DNA of 64,000 bases from Tetmemena sp. SeJ-2015. Taxonomy: Eukaryota; Ciliophora; Spirotrichea; Sporadotrichida; Oxytrichidae. Below, one piece after another: positions 37,406 to 48,353 of the stretch. Below the pieces are notes generated by a model, which was given only the letters and a program-made list of their open reading frames with translations, did no database searches and was not told where the DNA came from. How positions within the stretch are numbered: position 1 is the first letter of the stretch; every line of letters begins with the position of its first letter. Made by a program: the position numbers and the translations under genes. The stretch covers positions 1-64,000 of the forward strand of contig JAJKFJ010021850.1 in NCBI GenBank assembly GCA_027382625.1. Direction: 5' to 3'.

Positions 37406-37714
37406 GTTAAAATAAAAAAGCAATTATAGTTTTTGAATTCCAATTTTATTTCTATGCTTTATCATTAACTGTTATTGATAATTTTTAAGCACCCTCCATA
37501 CCCTTATATTATCCCATTAAAAACTTGACCCCTCCTCTAATAATTCACTGATATGCCTCTAAAAACAGATTTAAGAATGAAGAATTTTTCATAATTTGAA
37601 GCCATATAATTTGAATATATTTATTTTTAAGAGACTTAAGTTGCCATTTATTTGTATATTTAATTTTTGATTGAACTTTACTTTACAATATAATTTTAGC
37701 TATAACTAAATTTA
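37406..37714. other. AT-rich spacer
   Basis: No coding character was found. It is the likely promoter side of the ALKBH5-like gene. Confidence 0.45.
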
Positions 37715-37895
37715 CAATATAAATTGAAGATAGTTTTCAGGAATGTTGTCAGGTTGGAAGTAGTAGACAACTTTTTCGTAGTCAGCACCACCATCAGTTC
37801 TCTTAATAAGTTGTCGCTCTGCGATGAGCTCAAACACAAAGCAATCTCTGGTGCTTATCAGCGATAATGGAAGCGATAGATATACTTAAATTTAA
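37715..37895 (-). pseudogene. Orphan coding fragment
   Basis: An isolated run of about 55 codons with good protein character (LISTRDCFVFELIAERQLIK, then DYEKVVYYFQPDNIPENYL) and GC content above its surroundings. It is flanked on both sides by AT-rich DNA and has no start codon or obvious partner exons. It could be a macronuclear-destined segment of a gene scattered elsewhere, a relic, or an exon of the neighbouring unknown gene. I do not recognise the family. Confidence 0.45.
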
Positions 37896-38071
37896 TACTA
37901 AATCTCAAAATGTAAATTTTTTTAAAGTAAAAATTTCTTTGCAGCAAAATATTCTTATCAATAAAATAAGTCATTTTAATTTTGCCTAATTTTATTTAGT
38001 TCAACTAGAAATTTCAAAGTACGGAAAATTATTAAATTTAATATAAAATCTTTCAACTGAATAAATTCTTA

Positions 38072-40692
38072 TCATAATTTATATTTTAGACTATGTATTC
38101 CTTCAATGAACTTTTATATATAAATTAATAAAACTTTGATTCGGTGGCACTCTTTAGACTTCAGCTAGCTACTTCTAGATGACTGAGAGTGCTCTAGATC
38201 CAACTCTAGTGCCTCGGCTTCTTTAAGTTTGAAGGGAGATATCTTGATGAGACTAAGCGTCGAAGTCTAGTTTTGAGTTTACCCTTCCAAGATAAGATCC
38301 TCACTCTCCTATAAATGAGTAATTAACTGGTTCTGGAAATAAGGGTCATTACTTGCAACTTACATGCTAAGAAGGGTCTTTTAGAGCTGGAATTGCAACT
38401 ACTTTCTACTTCTTAGTCTTCATGATAAATCTCTACTCATTCCACTGCTTCAGCAATTCATCCTTCAGATAGTCTTCACATCTGTTTATGAAAGTCAGCA
38501 GGTACTATCTGGCTTCCATGCCTAAAAATTAAGGTCAGCTGTAGAAAGAATCTCTTACTCAAACTCTTCCACAAGCTTTCCTCTACGTAGAGCTCCAGCC
38601 GAGCTATCAAGGCGTTGATGTTTATTCAAATAAAAACTTATTAAATAAATTTACTGTGCCCTTTTCGAAATCCTAAACGTCACATCCAATCAGATGTCTT
38701 ATTCAACTTCCTTCATTACCGCAATACGTAAATAATTCGCTCATTTATAAATACGAAGTATCGCAGGTGTCCTTATTGAACCTTCTTTCGTTCTTTATAG
38801 CTGCAGCAAAGTTTTTTAACCCATTAAATTACTTAAATAAATGCTAAATGCTGTAATAAAAAGTTGTCCTAGTTATAGGACTTGAGAAAACTATCCTTTG
38901 AAGCCTATTGACGCTTGAAAAGCAAGCCAATCTGTATATCACTATCTCTCACAAATTCAAGAACTCTTTTTGCACTCTAATTAGCTTAATCACCTTTAGC
39001 TCCATTCTGATTTTCTTCAAAGCTTAAGGACTGAATGAGTTGCTGAGAGCAATACTTGAAATGGAAGCAAATGAACTTGTGCTCATCAATTAAAGGCCAC
39101 GCTTGTTTTATATTATCTACCATGTAAATCTAGTCCTCGCAGATTTCTCTCCTTTGATCGTTTAGCAGTAGATAGTTTTTCATGTCTATTTCATCAGAAC
39201 TTTCAAATGAGGTTGCTATGATTGTGCTACCACCTTTTAGTAGTTTTGTTAGGATTTAGTCTACCTTGTTTATCTTTTCATGTTGATTAAATGGTTGCAC
39301 GTTGTAAGAGCCTTAGATTACTATAGGTGGGAGTATTTATCACAATTTTCCATAATATATATGTATGCTATAGAACTCAGATACTTCAAGTTGTTGAGAT
39401 TCACTTTTGGTCACATATGAGACTCCGCACATCCTCTTAACTGATAGACTTTTCTGAGATTACTAATGTATGAGGTGCTCTCTAATGTTTGAACTTTCAA
39501 ACTGCTCTTTCTAAAGCAGAGCTGGTTGGTAGTTATCGTTTTCCTGGTCTTATTTCGTAAAGTCAATGAAGGAAAGTTCTACTCTCTGATACTCTTGTCA
39601 AATTGATTCACGCATTTCATTCTCAAATCTGTATCGTCATCATTAAAATATCAATATGGTTGGAATCAACAAGCTGAGAGATAGTCACAGTCGAGGCAGA
39701 AACTTGACTTTCATTCTAGTGTTTCAAGACCTGCTCTTACTTAACTTTGGCTTTCCTTCCTCTTTTGCCTTTTACTTTATAAGGTGGGTGTTCGTTCTCA
39801 CTTTGGGACTTAGAAGATTAAGTGTGAATAGAGATCAGGCCTTCAATAGTGAACTCCTCATCATTATCCTCTTTGTATCGGTTCACTCTCTTCTTACCCG
39901 CTTTCAATATGTCAAGTTCGTCTTATTCCTCTTCATCTGTGCTAGGACTATTAAGATTGAGGAATTCCTAACTCTCCTTTTTCTTAGCTAGACTAGTTCT
40001 TGTGAGGATAAACTGCTTTTGTGTTTTATTACTCTTGTCTTCTTTTTGAAGTTACTTCTTGGCTTCTTTCCTCTTGAGTTTTTATTACTTTTCGAGAGTA
40101 GACAAGGAATAAAATTACTGCTGTGCATTATTATTATTGTCTGCACCTGTATTCTTGTTTATTCTTGCTGATTTGCGTCTACTGTTTGACTGATGATTCT
40201 CCTTAATCTTAGATTTCTTTTATAGAGCTTTAGGAACCTTCTGAGATAAGTTGATAGTCTTATAGGAGGATTACGTTTAAAGAACCTATTGAGATTTTAA
40301 CTCTACTTCTTAGAGAAAGTCAATTCATTTCTTGTCTATTTGAATTTTAAGTTTACTGGATCTCCTCCTTTGGGATATTGAGGCTTCCCTTTCTGTGATA
40401 TTGACTATCTCTACTTCCTTTTGAACTTATTGCCTCGTTCTCCTGGTGAAATCACTTTAAGGCTTCAAACTGAAAGCAACATTTTTAGCTTTGCCCTTTG
40501 GATGCTTGTAATCTGCTTCATTTTAGTTGGTATTTAAGGCACTGTTCTTGGATCTTGTAGTAGATGAAAGATTCCTTGTGTTCTTATCTGGTTTATCGAG
40601 CGCCTTTGAAGTTGGTGCGATGATCTTAGTGCTGCTATTCTAGTTATTATTGCTCTTCTCTCTCTATCTTGTTTGTAACACAATTTATTTAT
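38072..40692 (-). CDS. Unknown Lys/Ser-rich protein
   Basis: The first part (40,690-39,650) is highly basic and disordered (RSKNSALNTNQNEADYKHPK; KKLQKEDKSNKTQKQ) with many TAA/TAG Gln codons, then acidic (NSPSTDEEEQDELDILKAGK) and again basic (YKVKGKRGRKAKVK). Ordered blocks follow: TKLLKGGSTIIATSFESSDE, IYMVDNIKQAWPLIDEHKFI and CFHFKYCSQQLIQSLSFEEN (39,250-39,020). The C-terminus reads LSLIKISPFKLKEAEALELD up to TGA 38074-38072. Several frame changes imply introns or IESs. No family is recognised; the layout suggests a nuclear or chromatin protein but that is only an impression. The start codon was not located with confidence. Confidence 0.5.
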
Positions 40693-41232
40693 CTATAAAT
40701 TTGTTATTTTTAATTTTTAATCTAAGAAACCACAAAATATTAGCAAATTCTATTGCCCCAAAATTGAAGTAAACAATTTTTCTTTCTTGTAAAAAGAACA
40801 TGTGATGAAATTGATTTCAATTCTTTATAAAAATTAAATCCTGCTTAAGAAAATAAAAATAAAGAGATATCTATTTTGAATTATTCATAAAGAATATAAA
40901 ATAAAAAAACAGAAATTTCAAATTTTGCTAAATATAGTAAAAACTATTATGTACCATGGAAGGAGTAAATTAGAAGTTATAGTAGTTGTAAGTATTTTTA
41001 GATCTTAAGAAGATTAGTTTACAGAACCAATTAGAATGATTAATCTAATTCGCTATAAATTAACACACCCTTCAATTTATCGCAGCTAATTTTCAAATCC
41101 TTGAGTCATGTGATAAAGTATATTTTAGATAGGAGAATAAAAGATAAATAAATAGACTGTACTCTTGTAAATAGAATTCTCTTACCTATTCCTTAAAGTG
41201 ATTTTACCTAATTATTGACCTAATTTCCCGTT
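40693..41232. other. AT-rich region between divergent genes
   Basis: Mostly AT-rich spacer between two divergently transcribed genes. A short ATG frame at about 40,959 (MEGVNQKLQQL) followed by GTAAGT could be a first exon of the downstream plus-strand gene, but nothing confirms it. Confidence 0.35.
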
Positions 41233-43058
41233 ATGCGAAAATCCCTGAGTAGGGGTCACTCCCACTCAACTTCAGGTGCTAACCTCAACCAACCCTCGAT
41301 GCCCAGCTACTAGTTGGCAGACTCTCGAAGTAGGAAAGATCTAGGCTCCCTTTACACAGAGCAGAAAATGATGTTCGCAGACATGGATACCAAGTTCGTA
41401 GAGAATAGCAAGGAACTACTCAGCAAAGACGTAATCTTCAAGAAGATGGGGGAGAAATCTGACTATATCATATAACCTAAGGGCATGCTGAAGAGAGGTA
41501 CTTACTGCGTCACTGAACTCTACTCCATGCAAACTAGACGCCTCCTCGTTGAAAAACTAATCCAGAAGAGAATAATCAATTATCATATTTGACTTGCTAT
41601 GTTTAATTAGAATCAAGGAGCGTGAAATGCTGCTGCTGTCATTTATTTTATAGTGAATTAGTTTTAAATGCTGCAAAGTTAAAGTTCGATAACACAGAAG
41701 GAGGCTATAAAGAATTCGCCAACTTCTTCCATATTTGATTCCCCAATATCGTTCGCCCAAAGAAAACTATCAAGGATGAGTAACTCTGTTACAAACCTTA
41801 AAAGCAATAACTAGTTTTGAAAAAGATGAGCAGAGAATGCTTGCTCTTGATAGGCAGATATCTTAGTTTATATTTTGAAATTTTTTTATGAGTAAAATTA
41901 AGTTTCAGCTAAGCCCAGGGATGTCAATTTTCGACAACAATATAGAAATTGACTTGAAGCAGACAAAGAATTAAATGAAAGTCAAAAAGAAGATTAAGGA
42001 GTTTCTATACTATCAAAACAAACTTCTCATTTGCATTTAAATTAAACAAAGTACAAAATCAGATAGTTGGTGCTTAAAATTCTAATAATGGAGATTCATC
42101 TACCTCCTCTTCTAAACTTGCTCAATTTGCTCACCTCACTCGTCAAAACACTTCCTTCTATATTTTTGTAAAGATAAATATTATATTTTCCCATAACTTA
42201 GACAGGCTGAACCCTCAGCTTTTGCAGGCAGTGGTGAATCGCGACTATCTGGATAACAAAGATAGATTATTAAAGAATCGCAGATCCATCCTCATGAACA
42301 ACGAGCATTCCATGATAACTTATCATAACAATTTTTCACATAAATATTCACTCTAATTTAATCTCTTTCATATTGTTATGAATGCTGAAAATCCCCTTCT
42401 CAAGAAGTAAAAGCAGCAAGCAAAGCTTGAAAGAGGTGATCAGACTAGTCATTTGGAGTTGAGGCAGAGACTCAGAAACATATAATCTTAGGGAGGTTAC
42501 AGGCGGGAGAAGAGCACCGTGCTTTCCAGGGAGTAGTATCAGCAACTAATTTAAAACCGGCTTTTGGGGATGCCATCAAACTCCTTCAACCTGCTAAGGC
42601 AACAGAAAGAGAAAGCAAATTAAACTATAACTGATCCTAAAATAGTCAAGATCAGAACTCTCTCTAGTATCATATCTAAGTGCCAGAGCGAACGCAAAGA
42701 TAACGACTAGTTTTACTTGGAAATTGAAAGTTTGAGGTAGAAAATTAAAATAGATGATTAAAGGAAGGGCAATGCTACTTAGAGGATATTTGAAACCCTA
42801 TCTTAAAATCATTTAAAAGAGTAAATAAATTAAATTAAAAAGTATAGCTTAGAAAAGAGATATTTCAAGTATCCATATATTAATTTTAGTTTTGTATTGA
42901 ACCGAAAAGCTCTCTTAAATTTAATTACTCATAAGAAATAGGATTTAGAGATTAAATATCTGTCAACTAAAGAGAAATTCTATAATAAAAATCGATTAAA
43001 TTCTGCTTTTAAAATATGCTTATTTCATAAGTTTTATAAATTAAATATTAATAATTGA
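41233..43058 (+). CDS. Unknown coiled-coil protein
   Basis: ATG 41233, MRKSLSRGHSHSTSGANLNQ, then an ordered helical stretch (TEQKMMFADMDTKFVENSKE, YCVTELYSMQTRRLLVEKLI). Two IESs follow within 100 bp. Later blocks are TLLQTLKAITSFEKDEQRML, LNPQLLQAVVNRDYLDNKDR, LLKNRRSILMNNEHSMITYH and SIISKCQSERKDNDQFYLEI. The frame stays open until TGA 43056-43058, although the last 70 codons are AT-rich. Two frame changes between 41,680 and 42,180 remain unresolved. No family is recognised; the helical, Gln-rich nature fits a cytoskeletal component. Confidence 0.55.
41580..41616 (+). other. Candidate IES (37 bp), pointer AATCAA
   Basis: AATCAA at 41574-41579 and 41611-41616. Excision joins LIQKRII to KEREML in frame and removes a TGA. 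No GT-AG borders. Confidence 0.75.
41634..41674 (+). other. Candidate IES (41 bp), pointer AAATGCTGC
   Basis: A nine-base direct repeat AAATGCTGC at 41625-41633 and 41666-41674 brackets an AT-rich interval with TGA. Only 17 bp separate it from the preceding IES, so a tiny coding segment lies between two eliminated sequences. Confidence 0.7.
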
Positions 43059-43222
43059 ATCTTGAAACATAAAATGCATTACTGATTTGATGATGTCTAT
43101 AACTTAAAGCTTTTATATTATTTTATCCACTTAAGATGCCAATTTTCACAAATTATAATATTCTTGAAATTAGGTAGATAGAAAGTTAATATTAAGAAAA
43201 ACTGCTATTGTGAACTATTACT

Positions 43223-43977
43223 TCATTTCTGTTCCTTATTGTCTACAGTTGCAGTGGGTCCAAAGAATCCTCTTTTTATAAATCTTCCCGAGTTAAGGTA
43301 GTTTTAGAACCATTCCTGCTTTTCAAATTCCTGTTGGAATCTTTTCAAAGATTCTTGCTTGGAAATGCCATCCTCTCTAATCATTTGTATAACTTGGAGT
43401 ACTTCGTACAGATAGCAATCTGCGATTGTGAGGTAATCTCCGACTAGGAATTATAATCACACAATGCAAAATCGAGTAATAAGAATATTTTAGTGGTGAG
43501 AAAGTGCCTTGTCTAGCCTGTTTAGTACAACTTAAACGCTTTCAATGAATTTGATCCTCTTCTCCTCTGTAGGTTCAGGAGAATAGCAGAACATTCCGCA
43601 TTTATTCAGATAGAAGTTGAATAGGAAGCCCATGTACTGATCTACCTCAGCTTAGGCGGCAAGAGTCTTGCCTTGCATTTCTGGCTTGTAGCGCCTTGCA
43701 ACGTATCTCATTATTGAATCGTGCTCAGTCATTTTCACCCCAGCTTCCTCGTCAATTAGATATGGAAGATTCGGCAACACTAGCCCATCTTCTTCCATCT
43801 TTGGCTTGTCAACTCCAAACCACTCCATGTAAAACAAGATATTTTATTCCAATAAAGTAGAGAATTGACATGAGTTTGATTAGCGAGTTGATACCTTTTC
43901 TCATCGTAAGGCACACCAATAGCTTCAAGCACATATCGCAAATGTTAAGTTCGCCCTCTCACATCCCAATACGCCAT
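43223..43977 (-). CDS. Glutathione S-transferase, mu-like
   Basis: Conjugates glutathione to electrophiles in the cytosol. ATG 43977-43975, MAYWDVRGRTQHLRYVLEAI (thioredoxin-fold start with the catalytic Tyr in YWDVRG), PYDEKRYQL, then after an IES MEWFGVDKPKMEEDGLVLPN and LPYLIDEE (the cis-Pro glutathione site), HDSIMRYVARRY. C-terminal helical domain: VDQYMGFLFNFYLNKCGMFC, then after a second IES HHQFLVGDYLTIADCYLYEV, the conserved GST N-capping box. TGA at 43225-43223. About 210 residues, normal length. Both IES removals are needed for a continuous GST frame. Confidence 0.92.
43454..43492 (-). other. Candidate IES (39 bp), pointer TAA
   Basis: Minus-strand TAA repeats 39 bp apart (plus TTA at 43451-43453 and 43490-43492). 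The interval carries an in-frame TGA. Removal gives SHHQFLVGDYLTIAD, the GST motif. Confidence 0.75.
43834..43856 (-). other. Candidate IES (23 bp), pointer TTTA
   Basis: Minus-strand TTTA repeats 23 bp apart (plus TAAA at 43830-43833 and 43853-43856). Removal joins HVNSLLY to MEWFGVDKPK in frame. Confidence 0.75.
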
Positions 43978-44239
43978 TTTCAGAGGAACTTAGGGGAAGG
44001 GTTTAGCCTCTGGCAAGGTGAATTCCATTTATTTAAAGATATCTATTGCGAATCTTTTCAATTATTTTATAATAAGTCCACCCCCCAACATAGATTTCCA
44101 ATCTTCATTTACAGATTGCGAGTAACTACTGAAATTGATTAGTTTATAAGATGCTATTACTTTGTTTTAAACTTTTTGAAGTGAGGATTGTTGTGAGTGT
44201 AATATTTTTAATTAATATCTTGACGTGATTTCTGTAAAA

Positions 44240-45570
44240 ATGGTTAGCAATTCTGCCAGGTTGATCTAAGCTATTAAAACTGACGACTCCCCCATCGACA
44301 AGAAGAATCCAAGGACTCTCTTCTCAGATCAGATCTTGAAGAGAGTTATCGGCACAGATAGAGCCAACTAGGCACTGCACTCACTCTCACTTGGAGTGAT
44401 CCCTAACACTTCTTACTCATCAGCATTCAACATCAATTGTAAGTGAGAGTCGCTCCAAATGGTAAACTCTTAATTACCTATCTATTTTAAGCCTCGCACT
44501 AATACCCAAATATTATAAAGACTGAGGAGAGTCAGTATAAAGTGGACCTCTATGAAATTAATAAAATTCCATTCTCCTTAGGCATAATTAACTAACTTTT
44601 GATGTAGAGCTGTACAAAGTGAAGAGCAACGATGAAATGAACACTTTCCTCAAGTCGCGCTTGATGTCAGTGACCAGACAAAACACTCGCAAAGGCAAGG
44701 GCAAGGACAAAAATGAGAACATACAGAAGTACTTTGCAGAAGATAAACTTACACCAGCATACTCAACTCATTCATGTAAGTACTTAAGGTTTTAGCAACA
44801 GTGATGATGATGACGAGTTTGATAACGAGGGAGACGATACATTCTCCAATATGGACAAGGTCATTATGAATCAGGATAAGGAACAGCTGATTGACTTAGA
44901 ACTAGTCAACCTACTTAAGTACTGCAGCGAGCTGTACAATAAATAGAAGTTAGACAATGAGGCATACTAAGAAGAGATCATGCTCAAATCAATTGAGCTT
45001 GGCAAGAAAACTAAGCAGAAGCTTCTTATCCTGGACATGGATGAGACTATGGTGAGCGCAAGATTCAGGTCCAAGTTGCCCGAGGGCTTCTAGAATACTT
45101 TCTCTATTGACTTCTAGGGCTCAGAAATCTGCGTGCGAATTCGTCCTTATCTTCAAGACTGCCTCGAAAGACTGGGAAAGCTCTACGAGATAGTTGTTTT
45201 CACAGCTGGAGTGCAAGAGTACGCAGACATGATTCTCGACCATATTGATCCCGACCGCTCTATCATAAAGAAGCGTCTTTACAGACAGGATTGCATCGAT
45301 GTGGGGGAATTTTTGGTGAAGGACCTAGATATCTTTATCGACCGCGAGAAGGAGAACATGATCATAGTTGATAACTCAATCTTGTCATTCGCCTTTGACT
45401 TAGATAACGGAGTGCCTATCTAGTCCTTCCTTGGAAACGAAGATGAGGATAAGGAGTTGCTGTTCCTCATGTCATTCTTAGAGGAGACCTCTTGCCACGA
45501 TGATGTCCGCAAGGCCATAAGGGAGTCTTTTAAGCTCTCATTCATGAAGGAGCAGATTGCATCTCAATGA
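44240..45570 (+). CDS. FCP1/SCP-type (HAD) protein phosphatase
   Basis: Phosphatases of this class remove phosphate from Ser in targets such as the RNA polymerase II tail. ATG 44240, MVSNSARLIQAIKTDDSPID; introns at about 44439-44493, 44537-44583 and 44777-44803 (GT-AG). An acidic linker (DDDDEFDNEGDDTFSNMDK) precedes the catalytic domain: LLILDMDETMVSARFRSKLP (DxDxT nucleophile), VRIRPYLQDCLERLGKLYEI, VVFTAGVQEYADMILDHIDP, RLYRQDCI, KDLDIFI and MIIVDNSILSFAFDLDNGVP (the HAD VDNS acid motif). It ends KEQIASQ at TGA 45568-45570. All catalytic motifs are present. The downstream region has HSE-like motifs (see below). Confidence 0.92.
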
Positions 45571-46052
45571 TTGATTTTACCCACTTGATAATATTTTTCG
45601 AAATAAGTTTAATTATTGTCATAATTTATATGTGCATGAGATTTGCTCCAGTCTACCTTAAGAGAGAAAAATCTAGATTTATAAGGAAATAAGAAATGAT
45701 AAGTCTAATTGTTTATCAGAGTAAATCATATGATTGATAGTGAAGTGAAGAAAGGGAGTATTTTTAATTCTTAGAAATTAAGCGAACATTCTTATACATT
45801 TTTCTAGAAACTTATAACAATTGAGATATAGTGATAGTAGTCATGATAGTATTTCTACATTATACTAGGGTTGAATACTAGCTAGCTTTATTAAGGGTGC
45901 TCTATTTACAGGTTGGGACTATCAAAGAAGTGAATGAGCTTGCATTCACCTTTTGACAGGCCTCAATAAATTAGGATGTTACTAGTGAGTAGAATTATTC
46001 TAGAGTTTAACTAGGCTTTCTAGAAATGAAGACTAGTTCTTCATATCATAGT
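45571..46052. other. Convergent spacer with scattered TTCTAGAA-type motifs
   Basis: Lies between the 3' ends of the phosphatase and RING genes. No genes were seen. Several TTCTAGA(A) palindromes occur (about 45,802-45,812; 45,987-45,995; 46,015-46,025), resembling half of a heat-shock element, but a role at two 3' ends would be odd. Confidence 0.35.
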
Positions 46053-47006
46053 TCATTATTACATGCTTTCATGAATCTCGTTGTGAGTCGAGAGTGATGA
46101 GTCAGTAGAAGCAGTTGAGTTCATAGAGTCAGTGGAGTTGCTCCTCTCTCTTTCTCTAAGTTTCCTTTGAGCTTCATACTCTGCATCATCAGTGGGCAGT
46201 TCATATCTGCAAACAGGGCACTGATTGTGCTAGTGAAGCCACTCACCGATACATTCCTTATTGAACAAATGACCACAGGGAAGCATGGTTGCCTTTTCTT
46301 TGAGATCTTCGCAACAAATGGTGCAGCGAGGTAATTCAACTGATCCATCCTTTTCATTAAGCTTGCAAAGCTTGTCAGTAATTTCTACCTCAGGCAAGTT
46401 CTTGATTGCAGTCTCTGAGGCAGGAGGATTTCCAGATCTGCCTCTGTCTTACATGGAAGCTCTGAGAATTTACTCAAGGAGATTGTCATTAAGGCTGGAT
46501 CTGAAGTTCATCTCGAATGGACTCATCATATCGAACAATCCATTGCCATGCAGATTGTTGATGGGAAGTATTAAAGGCCTTTAAGGAATGGTCTCGACTT
46601 CTTCAATGATGAGGTGTCTTCCTGAGGTAGGATCTTGTATGATTCGGCGGGTGATATTCCTGATGATTGGTTGGCGTTCAACCAAAATGACTGGAATCTA
46701 TCTCCTTGGGCTGTTCTGTTGCTATTACTAGGAAGAAGTCTGAGCACTTGCTTGATTGCTTGATTAGGAGGCTTGAGTTGGTTATTGTTGAGATGGTTGA
46801 TTAACTTGAGAGTTTGAGGTGATCTCCTCGCAGAAGTTTTGTTCGCAGTCTGGACAGGACACGTCAACCATTTCTAGAGTAGGACTCATCTTCTTGAATT
46901 CCTTTTCGCAAACATGGCAGAAGTACTTCTTCTGCACAAGTCTGTAGCTAGTTGAAACTTGCATTTGCTCTGCTTGTTATGAAGAGTTGTTGCTTGAGGT
47001 GTTCAT
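46053..47006 (-). CDS. RNF126/RNF115-like RING-H2 E3 ubiquitin ligase
   Basis: RNF126-type ligases ubiquitinate mislocalised and misfolded cytosolic proteins. ATG 47006-47004; an N-terminal zinc ribbon FCHVCEKEFKK...CPDCEQNFCEEI (CxxC pairs) as in RNF126; a Gln/Pro/Ser-rich linker with many TAA/TAG codons; the segment RRIIQDPTSGRHLIIEEVET; and the RING-H2 near the C-terminus: LPRCTICCEDLKEKATMLPC, GHLFNKECIGEWLHQHNQCP and VCRYELP, with all eight ligands in order. A Ser/Thr-rich tail (NSTDSMNSTASTDSSLSTHN) ends at TGA 46055-46053. About 315 residues, matching the human homologue. The upstream HSE-like cluster suggests stress regulation (inference). Confidence 0.9.
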
Positions 47007-47124
47007 GATGATTAAGTTTATTCTTAGTTTGTTGTGGATTTGGCTTTGAAGAAGATGGATTATTGATCGTATTATTGAAATTATAAAGTCAACTGACTAA
47101 TTAAACTCCCCAACTGAATCTAGA

Positions 47125-47215
47125 AAGTTCCAGCCCCGAATGTTCTAGAAATCTAGAGAAAAGTTTCTAGCAAAAGCTCTTCTGGAACAGATAACTATTC
47201 TAGAATAAAAGAATG
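47125..47215. promoter_or_regulatory. Cluster of heat-shock-element-like motifs
   Basis: Within about 90 bp there are repeated nGAAn/nTTCn units: GAAAGTTC, GAATGTTCTAGAA, GTTTCTAG, CTTCTGGAA and ATTCTAGAA. HSF binds at least three alternating GAA/TTC units 2 bp apart. The cluster sits between the start of the RING gene (119 bp away) and that of a plus-strand kinase-like gene (266 bp away), so it could act on either. Confidence 0.6.
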
Positions 47216-47480
47216 CATTTCTTCTTACTTATCGAAAATTCTTGGACATTAGATGCATGAGAATAGAATTAAATTATGCAAACATTTTTAGAGTTTATAT
47301 TAAGAGTCTAAAAGGTATAAAATAAAAATCTAAACAAAGAATGAAAGGAAAAACTATTTAGGGCATGATTTAATTTGAAAATTAAACTCTATAAAAATTA
47401 TGGTAGAAAGGATATATCTCCATATTTAACTGCGATATAAATAAATAAGATATTTTCGATTTAAGAAAAAACTTAGTTAG

Positions 47481-48274
47481 ATGCACCTCCACCTTGCTGA
47501 TGCGAAGCGAAGAGACACCATCATACAAGAAGAGTATGCTTACAAGATCTTCCCTTACGAATACCTTGTAAAGAAGGAAGAGAGAGGTCTTGAGCTCGCG
47601 AACGAACTGACAGTGTTCAGAGAAGCGAGGGACAAAAACTTGAAGTACGTTCTTCATCTTGCTGGTGTTCTTATCGATCATGATTACATCGCCATTCGCC
47701 TTCCTAAATGGGAGATCACACTACGAGAATTTCTCAGCACGAGGCGCAACAAGTACTAGCTTACTGCTATTCTCACTGACCTCGTTAGAGGAGTGATGGA
47801 GTTGCATGAGTTGGGATTCAGAGATCTCAAGCCAGAGAAAATCATGATAAACTTTGAACCAGTCAGAGCAACTGTCAAAAGGACTTCAACAGAGTTGTAA
47901 GAAGAGAAAACATTGAGGAAGCATCGGTGCAAGGAACTGCAGGCTACTTCCATAGAGACAGACTTGGCTCAAGGGTTCAGTGCAGTGGACATTTTGTCTA
48001 TAGTTGCAATCATACTTGAATGCGATATGAAACCAGAGGAATACTAATAGTGTGAAAGTGAAGATGATGCATATAATTCAAGACATTGTAAGTATAGCAA
48101 GTATCAGAACCTTTGAAAAAGTTAGAGAGTAATAATAAAGCAACCTATGAAACTAACACTCAGTTATCTGAGATAGAGGAAGCAGGTATAAAATTCAGAG
48201 AATATGAGACAGACGTCAAGGTCCACCTTCCTAAAGACTTTAGATTGCCTGTTTAGGGTTAAAATTTAGCATGA
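47481..48274 (+). CDS. Divergent protein kinase-like protein
   Basis: ATG 47481 with N-lobe-like text (YAYKIFPYEYLVKKEERGLE, LKYVLHLAGVLIDHDYIAIR, KWEITLREFLSTRR). The catalytic loop reads LHELGFRDLKPEKIMINF, lacking the His of HRD but keeping the Asp and Lys. A frame step at about 47,860-47,880 leads to DFNRVV, where DFG has become DFN, then EEASVQGTAGYFHRDRLG (activation segment) and a further step to GFSAVDILSIVAIILECDMK. The C-terminal exon after a GT-AG intron (about 48090-48109) reads QPLKKLESNNKATYETNTQL up to TGA 48272-48274. It could be a pseudokinase with two unresolved IESs, or a decaying copy. Confidence 0.6.
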
Positions 48275-48336
48275 TTATAAGTATTAATAAAGAAATTAAT
48301 TATACACAACTTATTTTCACTTTCTTATCATATTAT

Positions 48337-48352
48337 GGGGTTTTGGGGTTTT
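48337..48352 (+). repeat. Internal telomere-type tract GGGGTTTTGGGGTTTT
   Basis: Two perfect hypotrich telomere units in tandem, inside the window and followed directly by A-ATG of an open frame. Hypotrich macronuclear ends are C4A4/G4T4, and germline TBE transposons carry about 17 bp of the same repeat at their ends. Which of these it reflects is open. Confidence 0.8.
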
Positions 48353-48353
48353 A

